A stretch of DNA of 35,751 bases from Clostridia bacterium (GTDB lineage: Bacteria > Bacillota > Clostridia > Christensenellales > CAG-314), in contig JAQVMT010000021.1 of the NCBI GenBank assembly GCA_028703495.1, forward strand, positions 1 through 35,751, given 5' to 3'. This document shows, one piece after another, positions 13,943 through 22,972 of this stretch. The notes under the pieces were generated by a model. It did not search any database and was not told the origin of the DNA. It was given only the letters and a program-made list of their open reading frames with translations. Position numbers and translations under genes: made by a program. How positions within the stretch are numbered: position 1 is the first letter of the stretch; each line of letters opens with the position of its first letter.

Positions 13943-14235
13943 TGCCACAGTACGAGCTTTATACTGACGATCTTAAGCCAAAGCCCCTTGAAAAACAGGG
14001 GTTCGGTTTTAAGATTCCTGAAAAGCTTAAGGAACAGGACGGACGCTTTCAAAAAGATGAAGTGAAACTGGGTTTTGCTGATTACATGCGATTGATTAAC
14101 AGATACTTGGTGAATCAATTTGCAGAAATAATGAATCTTGATCTACCAAAGAATGAACCGACCGGCTGGCTGGATATAATTATCAGCATAGTTACGCTGG
14201 TTTATCAGTTAATTAAAAAGTCAACAGGCAAATAA
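13942..14235 (+). CDS. Lysis-cassette protein with C-terminal membrane helix
   Basis: The start ATG 13942 overlaps the holin stop codon. The 97-residue protein is polar and lysine-rich at first (MPQYELYTDDLKPKPLEKQG), then has an amphipathic region and one hydrophobic helix near the C-terminus (WLDIIISIVTLVYQLI) before KKSTGK. That is a tail-anchored topology with the N-terminal part in the cytoplasm. It could be an antiholin, which would fit its coupling to the holin candidate, or a regulator of lysis timing. A spanin is less likely because spanins are anchored at the N-terminus. No family recognised. Confidence 0.6.
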   Translation: MPQYELYTDDLKPKPLEKQGFGFKIPEKLKEQDGRFQKDEVKLGFADYMRLINRYLVNQFAEIMNLDLPKNEPTGWLDIIISIVTLVYQLIKKSTGK

Positions 14236-14247
14236 AGAAAAGCGGGA

Positions 14248-14445
14248 ATGAAAACATTGAATAAAAACATTGAAATACTCAGCGTGAATTTCTTTTCGAC
14301 AATCTCGCTGGTAACTGCCTGGCTTAACAGCCTCACGGGAGTATTGACGTGTCTAGTTTTACTCTCTTCGATAATTTACAATGGAATAAAAATTTATCAG
14401 GCTTTGAACAAAAAGCGCGGAGATATAAAAAATGTCAACAAGTAG
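14248..14445 (+). CDS. Small membrane protein, second holin-like gene
   Basis: The 65-residue protein begins MKTLNKNIEILSVNFFSTIS and has one or two hydrophobic stretches (about 14-27 and 31-46), followed by a basic tail NKKRGDIKNVNK. A GCGGGA ribosome site precedes the ATG. It overlaps the tail tube gene by 14 bases. It is the third small membrane protein in a row after the endolysin and may be a second holin, antiholin or pinholin. No outer-membrane lipoprotein spanin is visible in the block. Confidence 0.6.
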   Translation: MKTLNKNIEILSVNFFSTISLVTAWLNSLTGVLTCLVLLSSIIYNGIKIYQALNKKRGDIKNVNK

Positions 14446-15382
14446 AGCTGGATTAAAACAGATAGGTTTTTGCGATGCCGGTACGCTTGCAACTACAAAA
14501 ACAAATCCATTAGCGATCGGTTTACGCAATGCCGCATCGATGGAAATAACTAACTTCAAACAGATCAAGGATTACCTCGAAAGAAACTTCCGCAACATGA
14601 AGAATTTCAAGGTAGATGCTGAATCGTTACAGCCGACTATTCAAATGCTGAAGCTTATGATTTCATGGTTGAACCTTGGTTGTGATGCTCAAGTAATCAC
14701 ACGTCCGCAAGCCAGCGGTGGAGCTGGTGACGTTTACAAGTTCATTGGCGATAACAAGGCTGGGCTGGACTTCGAGTACCTTATAAATGCCGATAAGCGA
14801 AGCATGAAAGCCACTCTTGAACTGGCTATGGAATACGTGCTAGCTCAAACATTTATCGATTCTGCCGACTCAGAAACAGCCGTTGTTCTCACGGACATTA
14901 CCGGAGAGGGAGCTGACTTTACAAGGTTTAAGTCTCCTTACTTTGTTTCGTTCGAATCGCCTAAAACTACTGCTTTATTCTCGAAAGCCGATCTTGTTGA
15001 ACGAAGCTTAACGATAAAAACAAAGAACAAAAAGGACCTTTACAATAAGTCGATCGTTGACTTCCTGACAGTTGAGTTAATGATAAAAGCCCGTGATGCA
15101 TCAGTAGCAAAGCAGATTGTTGCAATGGGTAAAGATCAATCCCCATCGGTTTACGTAAAGGAAATGAACACCGGAGCTTACTACGATGCTTTTGACTTCG
15201 CAGCCGGAGTACTCACTCTTGAAGAAGAGTACAAAGATGGTGACGATGACAGAACATTGCAATATAAGTTTACCGGCAACATTCACATTTACGACATCAC
15301 TTTTGAGTTAGGCGACACACATGGCGGCGCCGTAAGTGATACAATTGGAAGTACCGGCGGAACAATGAAAGCGGGTTATTAA
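14432..15382 (+). CDS. Major tail (tube) protein, probable
   Basis: This 316-residue protein lies before the tail chaperone and tape measure genes, the standard place for the tube protein. It starts MSTSRAGLKQIGFCDAGTLA and has a strand-rich body: ERSLTIKTKNKKDLYNKSIV, an acidic loop YKDGDDDRTLQYKF, then TGNIHIYDITFELGD and a glycine-rich end. Repeated strand and loop alternation fits the tube fold, and the C-terminal part could be an added surface domain. No contractile sheath gene is seen nearby, so a siphovirus tail is most likely. Confidence 0.75.
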   Translation: MSTSRAGLKQIGFCDAGTLATTKTNPLAIGLRNAASMEITNFKQIKDYLERNFRNMKNFKVDAESLQPTIQMLKLMISWLNLGCDAQVITRPQASGGAGDVYKFIGDNKAGLDFEYLINADKRSMKATLELAMEYVLAQTFIDSADSETAVVLTDITGEGADFTRFKSPYFVSFESPKTTALFSKADLVERSLTIKTKNKKDLYNKSIVDFLTVELMIKARDASVAKQIVAMGKDQSPSVYVKEMNTGAYYDAFDFAAGVLTLEEEYKDGDDDRTLQYKFTGNIHIYDITFELGDTHGGAVSDTIGSTGGTMKAGY

Positions 15383-15394
15383 CAGGGGAACATT

Positions 15395-15703
15395 ATGGAA
15401 CTGGAAATAAAAGATAAAAAAGTTTTCATTTCGAAAACAGACATCAATGAAACTCACGATCTAGCCCTAAGAATCTTTGATTCGAAGGGCGTTCGTGTGG
15501 ATTACAAGTCCACAAGAATCGGAGGATTGTTTGTTGATAAAACCGGCGTTTCATTTGACTGCCCTAATGAATTTGCGGGATGTGAATTTGAGATAAAGGA
15601 CTTGCAAAACAGCAAAGCAGGATTAAGCGGTAAGCTTGTCAAGGCTAAACCGGCAAAAGTAACCAGCAAAGAAACCACAAGGGGAGAGCATGAAAGCGAC
15701 TGA
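15395..15703 (+). CDS. Small protein between tube and chaperone genes
   Basis: This 102-residue protein is beta-rich (MELEIKDKKVFISKTDINET, then GVSFDCPNEFAGCEFEIKDL) with a lysine/alanine-rich tail. AGGGGA precedes the ATG, and the end overlaps the chaperone gene by 14 bases. It may be a minor tail tube or Ig-like surface protein given its strands, but no family is recognised. The tail end (KAKPAKVTSKETTRGEHESD) is likely disordered. Confidence 0.65.
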   Translation: MELEIKDKKVFISKTDINETHDLALRIFDSKGVRVDYKSTRIGGLFVDKTGVSFDCPNEFAGCEFEIKDLQNSKAGLSGKLVKAKPAKVTSKETTRGEHESD

Positions 15704-16004
15704 GAAAGTTTACATGATTGACGGTGTGGAATTTGTTCGTAAGGAAAAATTCACACTTGATGAATCGGATGAATTAGGCAGGATACTGAGTGTTGTGATG
15801 TCCGGCAACGATCTGCTAGGTAATTTTAACAACAACTTCAAGAAGTTCTTAAGCATGGTGTTGATCAGAAAGGATGGAGAAGCCATGTCTGACGATTTTA
15901 ATTACGGCAAAGTTGACGAAGAAGAAGCAGGGGAGATATTCAAAGCTTTTTTTTTCAGGAGACTGCAAAAAGCAAAAGATTTGTCAAGCTCCTTAGTCAG
16001 TTAG
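15690..16004 (+). CDS. Tail assembly chaperone, short (G-like) form
   Basis: This frame-0 product is 104 residues, starting MKATEKVYMIDGVEFVRKEK, with a strong AGGGGAG ribosome site. It is the short member of the pair analogous to lambda G/GT: abundant, helical, needed to coat the tape measure during tail assembly. A run of nine T near the end of the frame is where ribosomes can slip to make the long form. After the slip site only 16 residues remain in this frame, ending SSSLVS. Confidence 0.8.
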   Translation: MKATEKVYMIDGVEFVRKEKFTLDESDELGRILSVVMSGNDLLGNFNNNFKKFLSMVLIRKDGEAMSDDFNYGKVDEEEAGEIFKAFFFRRLQKAKDLSSSLVS

Positions 16005-16270
16005 ACAAGGAAACCGAAAAGGCAGTTAAAGAGCTTCGAAGTCTCAGAAATTACAGGGTAGATTCATTCAAAAGCAAGATTAAGCAGACGTTCATTGATT
16101 CAGTGCTCTTTTACTTAAGTAAGGGAAACCCGGCAGAGACAAAGGCTCTGAGAGCTTCATACAAGGATGATATTTACGATTACTACTACTGGAACCGGGC
16201 AAATGATTTGAATTCTCTACTCGATCAATTAGCACATCTTAAGCATTTGAGAAAACAGGAAAAGAAATAG
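15690..16270 (+). CDS. Tail assembly chaperone, long (GT-like) form by -1 frameshift
   Basis: A -1 shift at the T-run (15947-15955) joins frame 0 to a second open frame that runs without a stop from the slip site to TAG 16268-16270, two bases before the tape measure start. The fusion is 193 residues. The extension reads QETAKSKRFVKLLSQLDKET, then KAVKELRSLRNYRV, and ends HLKHLRKQEKK. It is charged and helical, as expected for a T domain that contacts the tail tube. The extension has no start codon with a ribosome site of its own. Without the shift, 268 bases between two late genes would be non-coding, which is out of character here. The +1 frame closes after about a dozen codons. Confidence 0.88.
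15947..15956 (+). promoter_or_regulatory. Ribosomal slippery site, nine T then C
   Basis: The nine-T run gives frame-0 codons TTT TTT TTC and allows both T TTT TTT and T TTT TTC slips with full re-pairing in the -1 frame. A T-run of this length could also let RNA polymerase slip, which would give the same protein by another route. No strong downstream pseudoknot is obvious by eye. Confidence 0.82.
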
Positions 16271-16271
16271 C

Positions 16272-18722
16272 ATGGGCGCACTCGATAAAGAAATACATAT
16301 AAAGCTAATAATTGACGGCGGAAGAGAGATTACCACTACTGCAAAGCTCGCAGCCGATGATATTGAGAAGCTTAAGAATGCAGCCGCCCAAGTAAGCCGC
16401 ACTCCGATGTTAAGGCAGTTTTCTAAAGAGCTTTTGGAAATAAATGAAAGCTCACACGAAGCCGTTACTGGCATAATGGATTTTATCAAGTACAACCAGC
16501 TTTCGGAAGAGGAAATAGACAATGTAATCCGTGCGCTTAAAGAACAGCAATCGGTTCTTAGTGTCACCTCAACTGAATATAAGCAGCATCAAAACGCAAT
16601 TGGAAATCTTACCACCGCTTATGCAAAAACACAAGCTCAGCAAATAGGTTTTGCGAAAGGAAGTAACTCGGCACGTATGGCAGTAAGTCAGTTCGGCTTT
16701 GCCCTTGGTGACGCGGGAATGATAGCTGTTGATTTCAGGATGTTCTTACTCAGTATCGGCAATAACCTTCCTTTTATAGTACAGGGACTAGCCCAGGTGA
16801 GCCAGGAGGCAAAAGCAGCCGGCATGTCAATGGGTCAATTTCTGAAAAATAACATCGACATGTCAATGAAGTTGGTGCTCGGAGCCAACGCTCTGATGTT
16901 TGCGCTTATGGTGTTACCTGCTATCTTTCAAAAGATCAACGAATCGAGCGACGATGCCGCCACTGGTGGAATGAAGAAGTTCACAGAAGAGCTTCAGAAG
17001 ATGACAAGCGATCAAATCATTGATAAACTTGACAAAATAAGACTAAAAATTAAAAATGCCGAAGAAGAAAGGAAAAAATTTCTTCAAAGCTGGACTCCCT
17101 CTTCTTCCGACGAGTGGTTTCCCGCTCCTGTAAATTTAGAACAGGAAAAAAATGCTGAGAAGAAAAGCGTACTTACTGACGAAGAGAAAAAAATCCTTGA
17201 CTTGAAGGGGAAACAAAAAGCTTCTCTTGAACTCGAAATAGAGGACTACGATAAGAAGATAGACCAGGTCAAGAAGGGAGCCGATGCCGAAGCTGAAATA
17301 GTGAAGCTCAGAGATGAACAAGCTTTAAAGCAAAAAGAGCTGAACGATTTACTGATGACTACAGAAGAGCGCGAGAAAAAAAGAACTGATGAAATTGAGA
17401 AGCAAAAGCAAAAGCATGATGAATATATTTCCAAGATAGTTGAAAAGTACGAACTGGAAACTCGGCTTAATGAACTTCAAGGAAACAGCAATGTTCAGAA
17501 CATACTTTCAACCGGAAAGCTGATTGCTCAGGAAGCAAACAGAAACCAGACTCTTGAGAACCGGATAAGACTTCTTGAACTACAAAAGAAGCTGGCAGAT
17601 GAACTCTATGGCTTTGATTTTTCCGCTGAACTCATGCAAAAAGACAATGAAGAGATAATGGCGGAAGCCGATAAAGAATTTGCCGAAAACAGGGAAAAGA
17701 ATATTGAGTTTCTTAAGGAGCAAATTGACGCCCGGAAAAAGCTAACAGAAATGGAACACCGGGACAAGCTTAACTCCATTAAAAATGAGTTTGATCTTGA
17801 ACGCCAATTACTGGCAGAGCAATTCGATAAAGAGAATAACGAGATAAATCAGCAATATGCAGACGGACTTATTACAAAAGAAGAGTTTGAACGAGCTAAG
17901 TACCTGATTGAGCAATATTACAGCGGCAAAAGTTTGGAGCTGGATAAGCAACAATTACTTTCTAAATTGGATATGGCTAAGCAAGTGGTCGATACCCTCA
18001 CAAGCGCTTATGATAACGTCTATAACGCAATGCAATCGAGTGTACGAGATGAAATTGATAGCTGGAAAAATAAAGAAGAAGAGAAGCTCGAAGCCGAACG
18101 AGATGCCGCACTCAAGAGCGCAAGAACAGCCGCTCAGAGAGAAAGAATAAACGAACGCTACGATAAGAAGCGAGATCAACTTGAAGAAGATGCTCAGGCA
18201 AGGGCAAAGGAAAGGCTGGCAGGCTGGTTTGCATTACAAAAGGCTGCTAACATTGCTCAGGCTACTATGGCAACATATAAAGCTGCCGACGAACAATTGA
18301 GCATGGTACCTGTTGGACCTTGGAATATCGCTTTGGCGGCGGCTATTATCGCTGCCGGTTTAGCGAACGTGGCTGTAATAGCTTCACAGGAAATCACAGG
18401 TTACGAAAAAGGTGGTATTCTGCCTAAAGGTAAAATGGGCTTCTTTGAGGGCTACGAGAATGAGATTGTAGCTCCTGAAAAGGATTTCGCCACAGCACAT
18501 GCCGAACTCATGTTTGAAACAATGAATTTGCTAAGAACAGAAATGCACTCTGGAAGTTTTTCAGCAATGGGAAATAACAGCGATTTACTTACTGAGATAA
18601 AAGAAATGAGAAAAGAATTTAAGCACTATGCCGATAATCCACCTGAGCATATTATCACTGACAGTGCGGTTAAGAAGATATACAACAGAGGCAACGCTTT
18701 GAAAAGGAGAAGCAAAATTTAA
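16272..18722 (+). CDS. Tail tape measure protein
   Basis: This 816-residue protein sets tail length and travels into the host with the DNA. It has the usual build: a basic start, long coiled coil (about 260-660, rich in K, E, Q and L), and hydrophobic segments at about residues 195-218 (KLVLGANALMFALMVLPAIF) and 680-703 (GPWNIALAAAIIAAGLANVA). The C-terminal part after GGILPKGKMGFFEGYENE is a typical tape-measure end. By the lambda rule of about 0.15 nm per residue the tail would be near 120 nm, an estimate only. No peptidoglycan hydrolase motif was seen. Its stop overlaps the next start (TAATG). Confidence 0.93.
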   Translation: MGALDKEIHIKLIIDGGREITTTAKLAADDIEKLKNAAAQVSRTPMLRQFSKELLEINESSHEAVTGIMDFIKYNQLSEEEIDNVIRALKEQQSVLSVTSTEYKQHQNAIGNLTTAYAKTQAQQIGFAKGSNSARMAVSQFGFALGDAGMIAVDFRMFLLSIGNNLPFIVQGLAQVSQEAKAAGMSMGQFLKNNIDMSMKLVLGANALMFALMVLPAIFQKINESSDDAATGGMKKFTEELQKMTSDQIIDKLDKIRLKIKNAEEERKKFLQSWTPSSSDEWFPAPVNLEQEKNAEKKSVLTDEEKKILDLKGKQKASLELEIEDYDKKIDQVKKGADAEAEIVKLRDEQALKQKELNDLLMTTEEREKKRTDEIEKQKQKHDEYISKIVEKYELETRLNELQGNSNVQNILSTGKLIAQEANRNQTLENRIRLLELQKKLADELYGFDFSAELMQKDNEEIMAEADKEFAENREKNIEFLKEQIDARKKLTEMEHRDKLNSIKNEFDLERQLLAEQFDKENNEINQQYADGLITKEEFERAKYLIEQYYSGKSLELDKQQLLSKLDMAKQVVDTLTSAYDNVYNAMQSSVRDEIDSWKNKEEEKLEAERDAALKSARTAAQRERINERYDKKRDQLEEDAQARAKERLAGWFALQKAANIAQATMATYKAADEQLSMVPVGPWNIALAAAIIAAGLANVAVIASQEITGYEKGGILPKGKMGFFEGYENEIVAPEKDFATAHAELMFETMNLLRTEMHSGSFSAMGNNSDLLTEIKEMRKEFKHYADNPPEHIITDSAVKKIYNRGNALKRRSKI

Positions 18723-21700
18723 TGACCTACCCGGTTAAAATAGAGTTCAAGGAATATCCTTCAGGTAGCTGGGCTGATTGGTCTGCCTATCTGGTTGATG
18801 CACCGACTATTGACAGAAGGGTAGAGAGCGAGAACGAAGGTGAAGCCGGGGTAATTGTATTTGATAATGCGACGGTTTCTTTTCGCTATGCTTCCGGTAA
18901 TCCTGTTTATTCCGCTTTCTCTATTGATCTAAGCAGCAAACAAAGGTATTTGTTCAGGATCTCCGCGCCCAAGTCAAATAAGACTTATATACAGCTCTTT
19001 GAGGGAATAGCGGACTTCTCTACAATTACCTGGCAGGATGACCAAAAAATTATTTCATTCGAGATAATTGACAAACTTAGTGCATTTGATATTCTAACTG
19101 ATAATCAAACACAACGTACATCAATAGGTGATGGCTGGAGAGATCGTATCCCGAACGTTGCTGATCACTCAACGCATGTTTTTTGGGGAAGCGGTCAAGA
19201 AGATGCCTGGGATTCATTTGGAGCTTACTCAGATGTTTCTGTAATAATATCCAGGCATGGAACTGCACATACACAAGCAGAGCACACAGAAGTATGTGTA
19301 CGTAAGGGAGAGACGATAGAGCTTCAGGGAATCGGCACTGAAAAAAGAAAACATTTAGTTCTGGATAGCTGGTTAGCTCCCGTGCCTACGACCCTTCAAA
19401 GCTGGATAACTGGGACAATTTATAATACAACCTGGGTTAGGTTGCTGGATGCTGATATTTCGTATGTCTATTTTGATAATAGCTACGTAGATAATCGAGA
19501 CAGTACACTTGTGGCAATGTACTGTTTCTTAAGCAATTACTATAATAAGCCTGCAAACTATATCGACTTAAATGCAAGCGTTGCCGATTCAGAAGGCAGA
19601 TATCCACTTGAAAGTTTTGATGCATTAAAAATAATAGAAGCTCTCGCAACAAGTGTTTGGGATTCAGTTACGATAATCAACAGAACTGGCTCACTCACAT
19701 ATCCAATTAACCCTGAATATTACAGTCTACTAGTTGATGCAAGTCCGTTAGGTGAACATCCACTCGATGCTTTGAAAATGCTCGCTACCTCGATGCGTTG
19801 TTATATATATTATTCGAAAGCTGGGGAGCTGGTAATTCAAAGTAAAAGTCTTTTGTCCACCTATGGCACTACGCGAACACTTGGCACTACACGAATAATA
19901 TCTTTAACGAGAAATTATTTTTGGGATAAACTTGCTGATGCCGTTAACGTAGAAATTAAAAGTTGGCTGGTTGATGAATATGGTAATGCTATGGTTGGCA
20001 CAGCCAGCCTCACAAAACAGGGCTTGCTGGGTCTTGGAAACATAAAACCGAAAAACGAAATTGAGTTAAGTATATTTGCTCCCTTAACTGACCCAGCGCC
20101 GGCTACGCAAGAGGATTTAGACACCCTAGCTGCAGAGGAAGCGGTAACAGGCTTAGATTTTTATGGTGAACGTCATTCCTCTTTTGATATGGAATTACAC
20201 CTTGACGATAATGTCTTGGATTGGGACTTAATAGATAACCTGACATTGGCTTCAATAGATACATTTTTTACAAGCCTTCGTTTTGACTTAGCCGAAAGAA
20301 CAGCGACGCTAACACCTGTTGAAATAGATGGGCACGCCTACGATTTACGTCAGGTTGTAGTTACATTCTCAGAATCTAACTATAATAACGCATCTGGCAC
20401 ATCCTCCGGCGGTCCACAAATAATTATAACCAGCGACTACGGAGAAGTAATAACTTCACTGGATGCTCTTGACGATACAGCCGGAATACTTGTTCAGACC
20501 GGCGGCGCCACATTCGCTAAAAGGACCATAACCAGCTTGCAGGAAAGCGCGCCTAATCATTTAACAATTACCAATCCGGCGGGCACGGCAGGCGACATCA
20601 ACATTATTGTAAATCCTCTCGCAGAGATCCAGCTTGCAAAACTTGGAATCGGAGTTGCGAAAGATTCAACCTACTTCTTAAAGGTAGGTGACGGCTCAAA
20701 TTTATCGGTTGCATGGTTCCAAGGTAATGTAAAAGCTGATGGAGATGTGAACATTGCAACCGGCAAAAGCTATAAAATAAATGATGTAGCTCGGTTGAAT
20801 GATACAATGGTCAATCTTGCTACGGGCGGAGCTTTCAAGATCAACAGCGTTGAAAGGCTTACAGATAGCCTTGTAAATTTAGCAACCGGCGGGGCTTTCA
20901 AAATAAACAGCGTAGATACTTTGAACGCTACTACTCTTGGAAGTGCGGTTGTAAATAGCTCACTTACAAAAGTCGGCACTCTTACTCTTGGTGTTTGGAA
21001 TGCAACGGCAATCAATGCACCTTACATAAATTTCAATACAACGAATCTTAAGAATAGCTCAAATGCGCTTAACACCATTCAGGACATTGCCGTAACCTCT
21101 TCGCCTCAATGGTTGAATGTAACCTTGACCGGCGTACTTGACCAACAGGGAACAAACGACAGTAAGTTCGGATCACAATATATAATTCCTCAATCTAATT
21201 ACTACACTAACCTTGGAACACTGCAAAAGAAGTATTTGACTTTACATGCTGCCGAACTTTGGGTTGAAACTTTAGTTGCTCAGAATACAATTGCAACAAT
21301 TGGTGGACGTGTTATGGTTGGTCCAACAACTTCATTAACTCGTGATTTATCAACCGGCGCAACTACCGTTTACGTGAAGCATAACGAAATGGCAAGTGGC
21401 GATACTTTTTACATGGAAGCGGACGGCAAAGTTGAATTTATGCGATGCACTTCGGGACCAACATTAACCGGTTCAGAATATTATTATTCAGTAACTCGCA
21501 ACCTTGACGGTAGCGGTGCGAATGCCTGGTATGCTGGGGACGCTTGTTTTAATACAGGCAATACCGGTGACGGATTTATCGATATTTATTCTATCCAGGG
21601 AATTAAATCTGCTACACAATCAGGACCATCAATTGTTGGCAGCGTTCGTAATTCGCAAACATACAACGATTGGTCTGAGCACTGGGCAGTTGGCAACCTG

Positions 21701-22954
21701 AAGGGCGTATATGGTTATAGCGCAACTACCTTTGGCGCTGCTTTCGGAAAGTATGCAGCCGACGTTAACAACATAACCGTTGATGCAACGAACGGAATCA
21801 GGTTCAGGAATTATACGGACGTAGTTGCAAGCTGGGCTGGGGATGTGATTACACTTGGAAAGATTGCAAACAGTAACAATAGATTAGTCCTAAGCTCCGG
21901 CGCAATAAGCTTTATTTACAGAAACAGCGGTGGAAGCGATGCAACGAAGATAAGTATCGATGCCTCCGGCAATGCAACTTTTAGCGGTTCAGTTACGGCA
22001 ACGGCTGGCAACATTGGCAACTGGGATATTGATGGAGAACGGATTTTCAAAACTAACTCCGGAGCTAATTTTGCTCTTTACTTTTCGGCAGGCACTGATG
22101 CAAATTCCGATAATGACAAAGGGATACAGATAGATTTAACCTACGGCAGTACACCGGCGGCGCCTAACCCTAAGTGGATAAGCATCGGCAACATTCGCGG
22201 GAACAATGACGGTACAACGGTGTGGGCTGGCAACAAAGGCATAGCAATTTATGACGGCGGTTGGTATCCGTTGTTTGAAGTTAGTAATGCGAGAAGAATA
22301 CTGGCAGGCTTATCGTTTGACAATGAAAAGATATATGTTGGCAGCGCAACGGCAGGTTTCGCTTTTAACAAATCAGCTACTCCATTCATCACAGGTACAT
22401 CAGCTAAAGGGTTTGAGGTTTACGACGTAAGCGATCCGAAAATGTTTCTCGGTAAAAAGGATGGTCATTCCCTCGATTGGAATATTACCTCTGCAAACAA
22501 GCTTACAATGAAGGGAGAAATAGTAGGTAGTGCATTTGCTACTTACGGAACTCTTTCCTCAGGCACCGGCGGCGGCATTTTAATACAGAGTAATTACATT
22601 GAGCTTTGTTATGCTGATAGTACAAACCACCCGCCAATGATAAAACTATTTGGAAACAAAATAGCTTTCGGTGCATGGAGCGATCTAGGCGGCGCGTTTT
22701 CCGAAAGCACAAATCTTACTCATGACACCGGAGAGCTCGTTTATTCTGGCGATTTTACTGTTGAAGGTAGTTTGACCGTAGAGACCTCCCTATCTGTAAC
22801 ATCAGCCATAACAATCGCAAGTAAGAACGTTCCAAAATTTCACGGCGTACTAAGCAGTAATCCAACTACAAATTTAGGTCAAGGCGACACCTACGCAACA
22901 TCGGGTGGAGCTCAGTACATATACACCGGCTCGAGTTGGTGGCAATACAGATAA
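18722..22954 (+). CDS. Tail tip/fibre protein, 1410 residues
   Basis: This is the largest gene here. The N-terminal 300 residues (MTYPVKIEFKEYPSGSWADW, IISFEIIDKLSAFDILTDNQ) look like distal tail/hub domains that attach to the tube end. The middle (about 340-540) continues a hub-like fold. From about 560 on the protein is fibre-like, with many short glycine- and asparagine-rich strands, three 21-residue repeats around 680-743, and sections such as NATFSGSVTATAGNIGNWDI that recur in phage tail fibres. It ends ATSGGAQYIYTGSSWWQYR. It therefore combines the baseplate hub and a central fibre and is a likely host-binding protein. No intramolecular chaperone domain or catalytic residue is evident. 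Confidence 0.82.
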   Translation: MTYPVKIEFKEYPSGSWADWSAYLVDAPTIDRRVESENEGEAGVIVFDNATVSFRYASGNPVYSAFSIDLSSKQRYLFRISAPKSNKTYIQLFEGIADFSTITWQDDQKIISFEIIDKLSAFDILTDNQTQRTSIGDGWRDRIPNVADHSTHVFWGSGQEDAWDSFGAYSDVSVIISRHGTAHTQAEHTEVCVRKGETIELQGIGTEKRKHLVLDSWLAPVPTTLQSWITGTIYNTTWVRLLDADISYVYFDNSYVDNRDSTLVAMYCFLSNYYNKPANYIDLNASVADSEGRYPLESFDALKIIEALATSVWDSVTIINRTGSLTYPINPEYYSLLVDASPLGEHPLDALKMLATSMRCYIYYSKAGELVIQSKSLLSTYGTTRTLGTTRIISLTRNYFWDKLADAVNVEIKSWLVDEYGNAMVGTASLTKQGLLGLGNIKPKNEIELSIFAPLTDPAPATQEDLDTLAAEEAVTGLDFYGERHSSFDMELHLDDNVLDWDLIDNLTLASIDTFFTSLRFDLAERTATLTPVEIDGHAYDLRQVVVTFSESNYNNASGTSSGGPQIIITSDYGEVITSLDALDDTAGILVQTGGATFAKRTITSLQESAPNHLTITNPAGTAGDINIIVNPLAEIQLAKLGIGVAKDSTYFLKVGDGSNLSVAWFQGNVKADGDVNIATGKSYKINDVARLNDTMVNLATGGAFKINSVERLTDSLVNLATGGAFKINSVDTLNATTLGSAVVNSSLTKVGTLTLGVWNATAINAPYINFNTTNLKNSSNALNTIQDIAVTSSPQWLNVTLTGVLDQQGTNDSKFGSQYIIPQSNYYTNLGTLQKKYLTLHAAELWVETLVAQNTIATIGGRVMVGPTTSLTRDLSTGATTVYVKHNEMASGDTFYMEADGKVEFMRCTSGPTLTGSEYYYSVTRNLDGSGANAWYAGDACFNTGNTGDGFIDIYSIQGIKSATQSGPSIVGSVRNSQTYNDWSEHWAVGNLKGVYGYSATTFGAAFGKYAADVNNITVDATNGIRFRNYTDVVASWAGDVITLGKIANSNNRLVLSSGAISFIYRNSGGSDATKISIDASGNATFSGSVTATAGNIGNWDIDGERIFKTNSGANFALYFSAGTDANSDNDKGIQIDLTYGSTPAAPNPKWISIGNIRGNNDGTTVWAGNKGIAIYDGGWYPLFEVSNARRILAGLSFDNEKIYVGSATAGFAFNKSATPFITGTSAKGFEVYDVSDPKMFLGKKDGHSLDWNITSANKLTMKGEIVGSAFATYGTLSSGTGGGILIQSNYIELCYADSTNHPPMIKLFGNKIAFGAWSDLGGAFSESTNLTHDTGELVYSGDFTVEGSLTVETSLSVTSAITIASKNVPKFHGVLSSNPTTNLGQGDTYATSGGAQYIYTGSSWWQYR
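20762..20950 (+). repeat. Three 63-bp coding repeats in the fibre gene
   Basis: The GGC codon that starts each unit recurs at 20762, 20825 and 20888, exactly 63 bp apart. Each 21-residue unit reads roughly G-x-(S/A)-(Y/F)-K-I-N-x-V-x-x-L, then a linker to the next NLATG. The second and third units are most alike in DNA, with synonymous changes, which points to duplication followed by drift. Such units are expected to build successive strands of a fibre shaft. Confidence 0.78.
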
Positions 22955-22972
22955 CATAAACAGGAGAAAACA

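Noticed and set aside
16005-16271. Non-coding gap or separate short gene before the tape measure
   Set aside because: It is open in the -1 frame from the T-run and has no own start, so it is explained as the frameshift extension of the chaperone gene.
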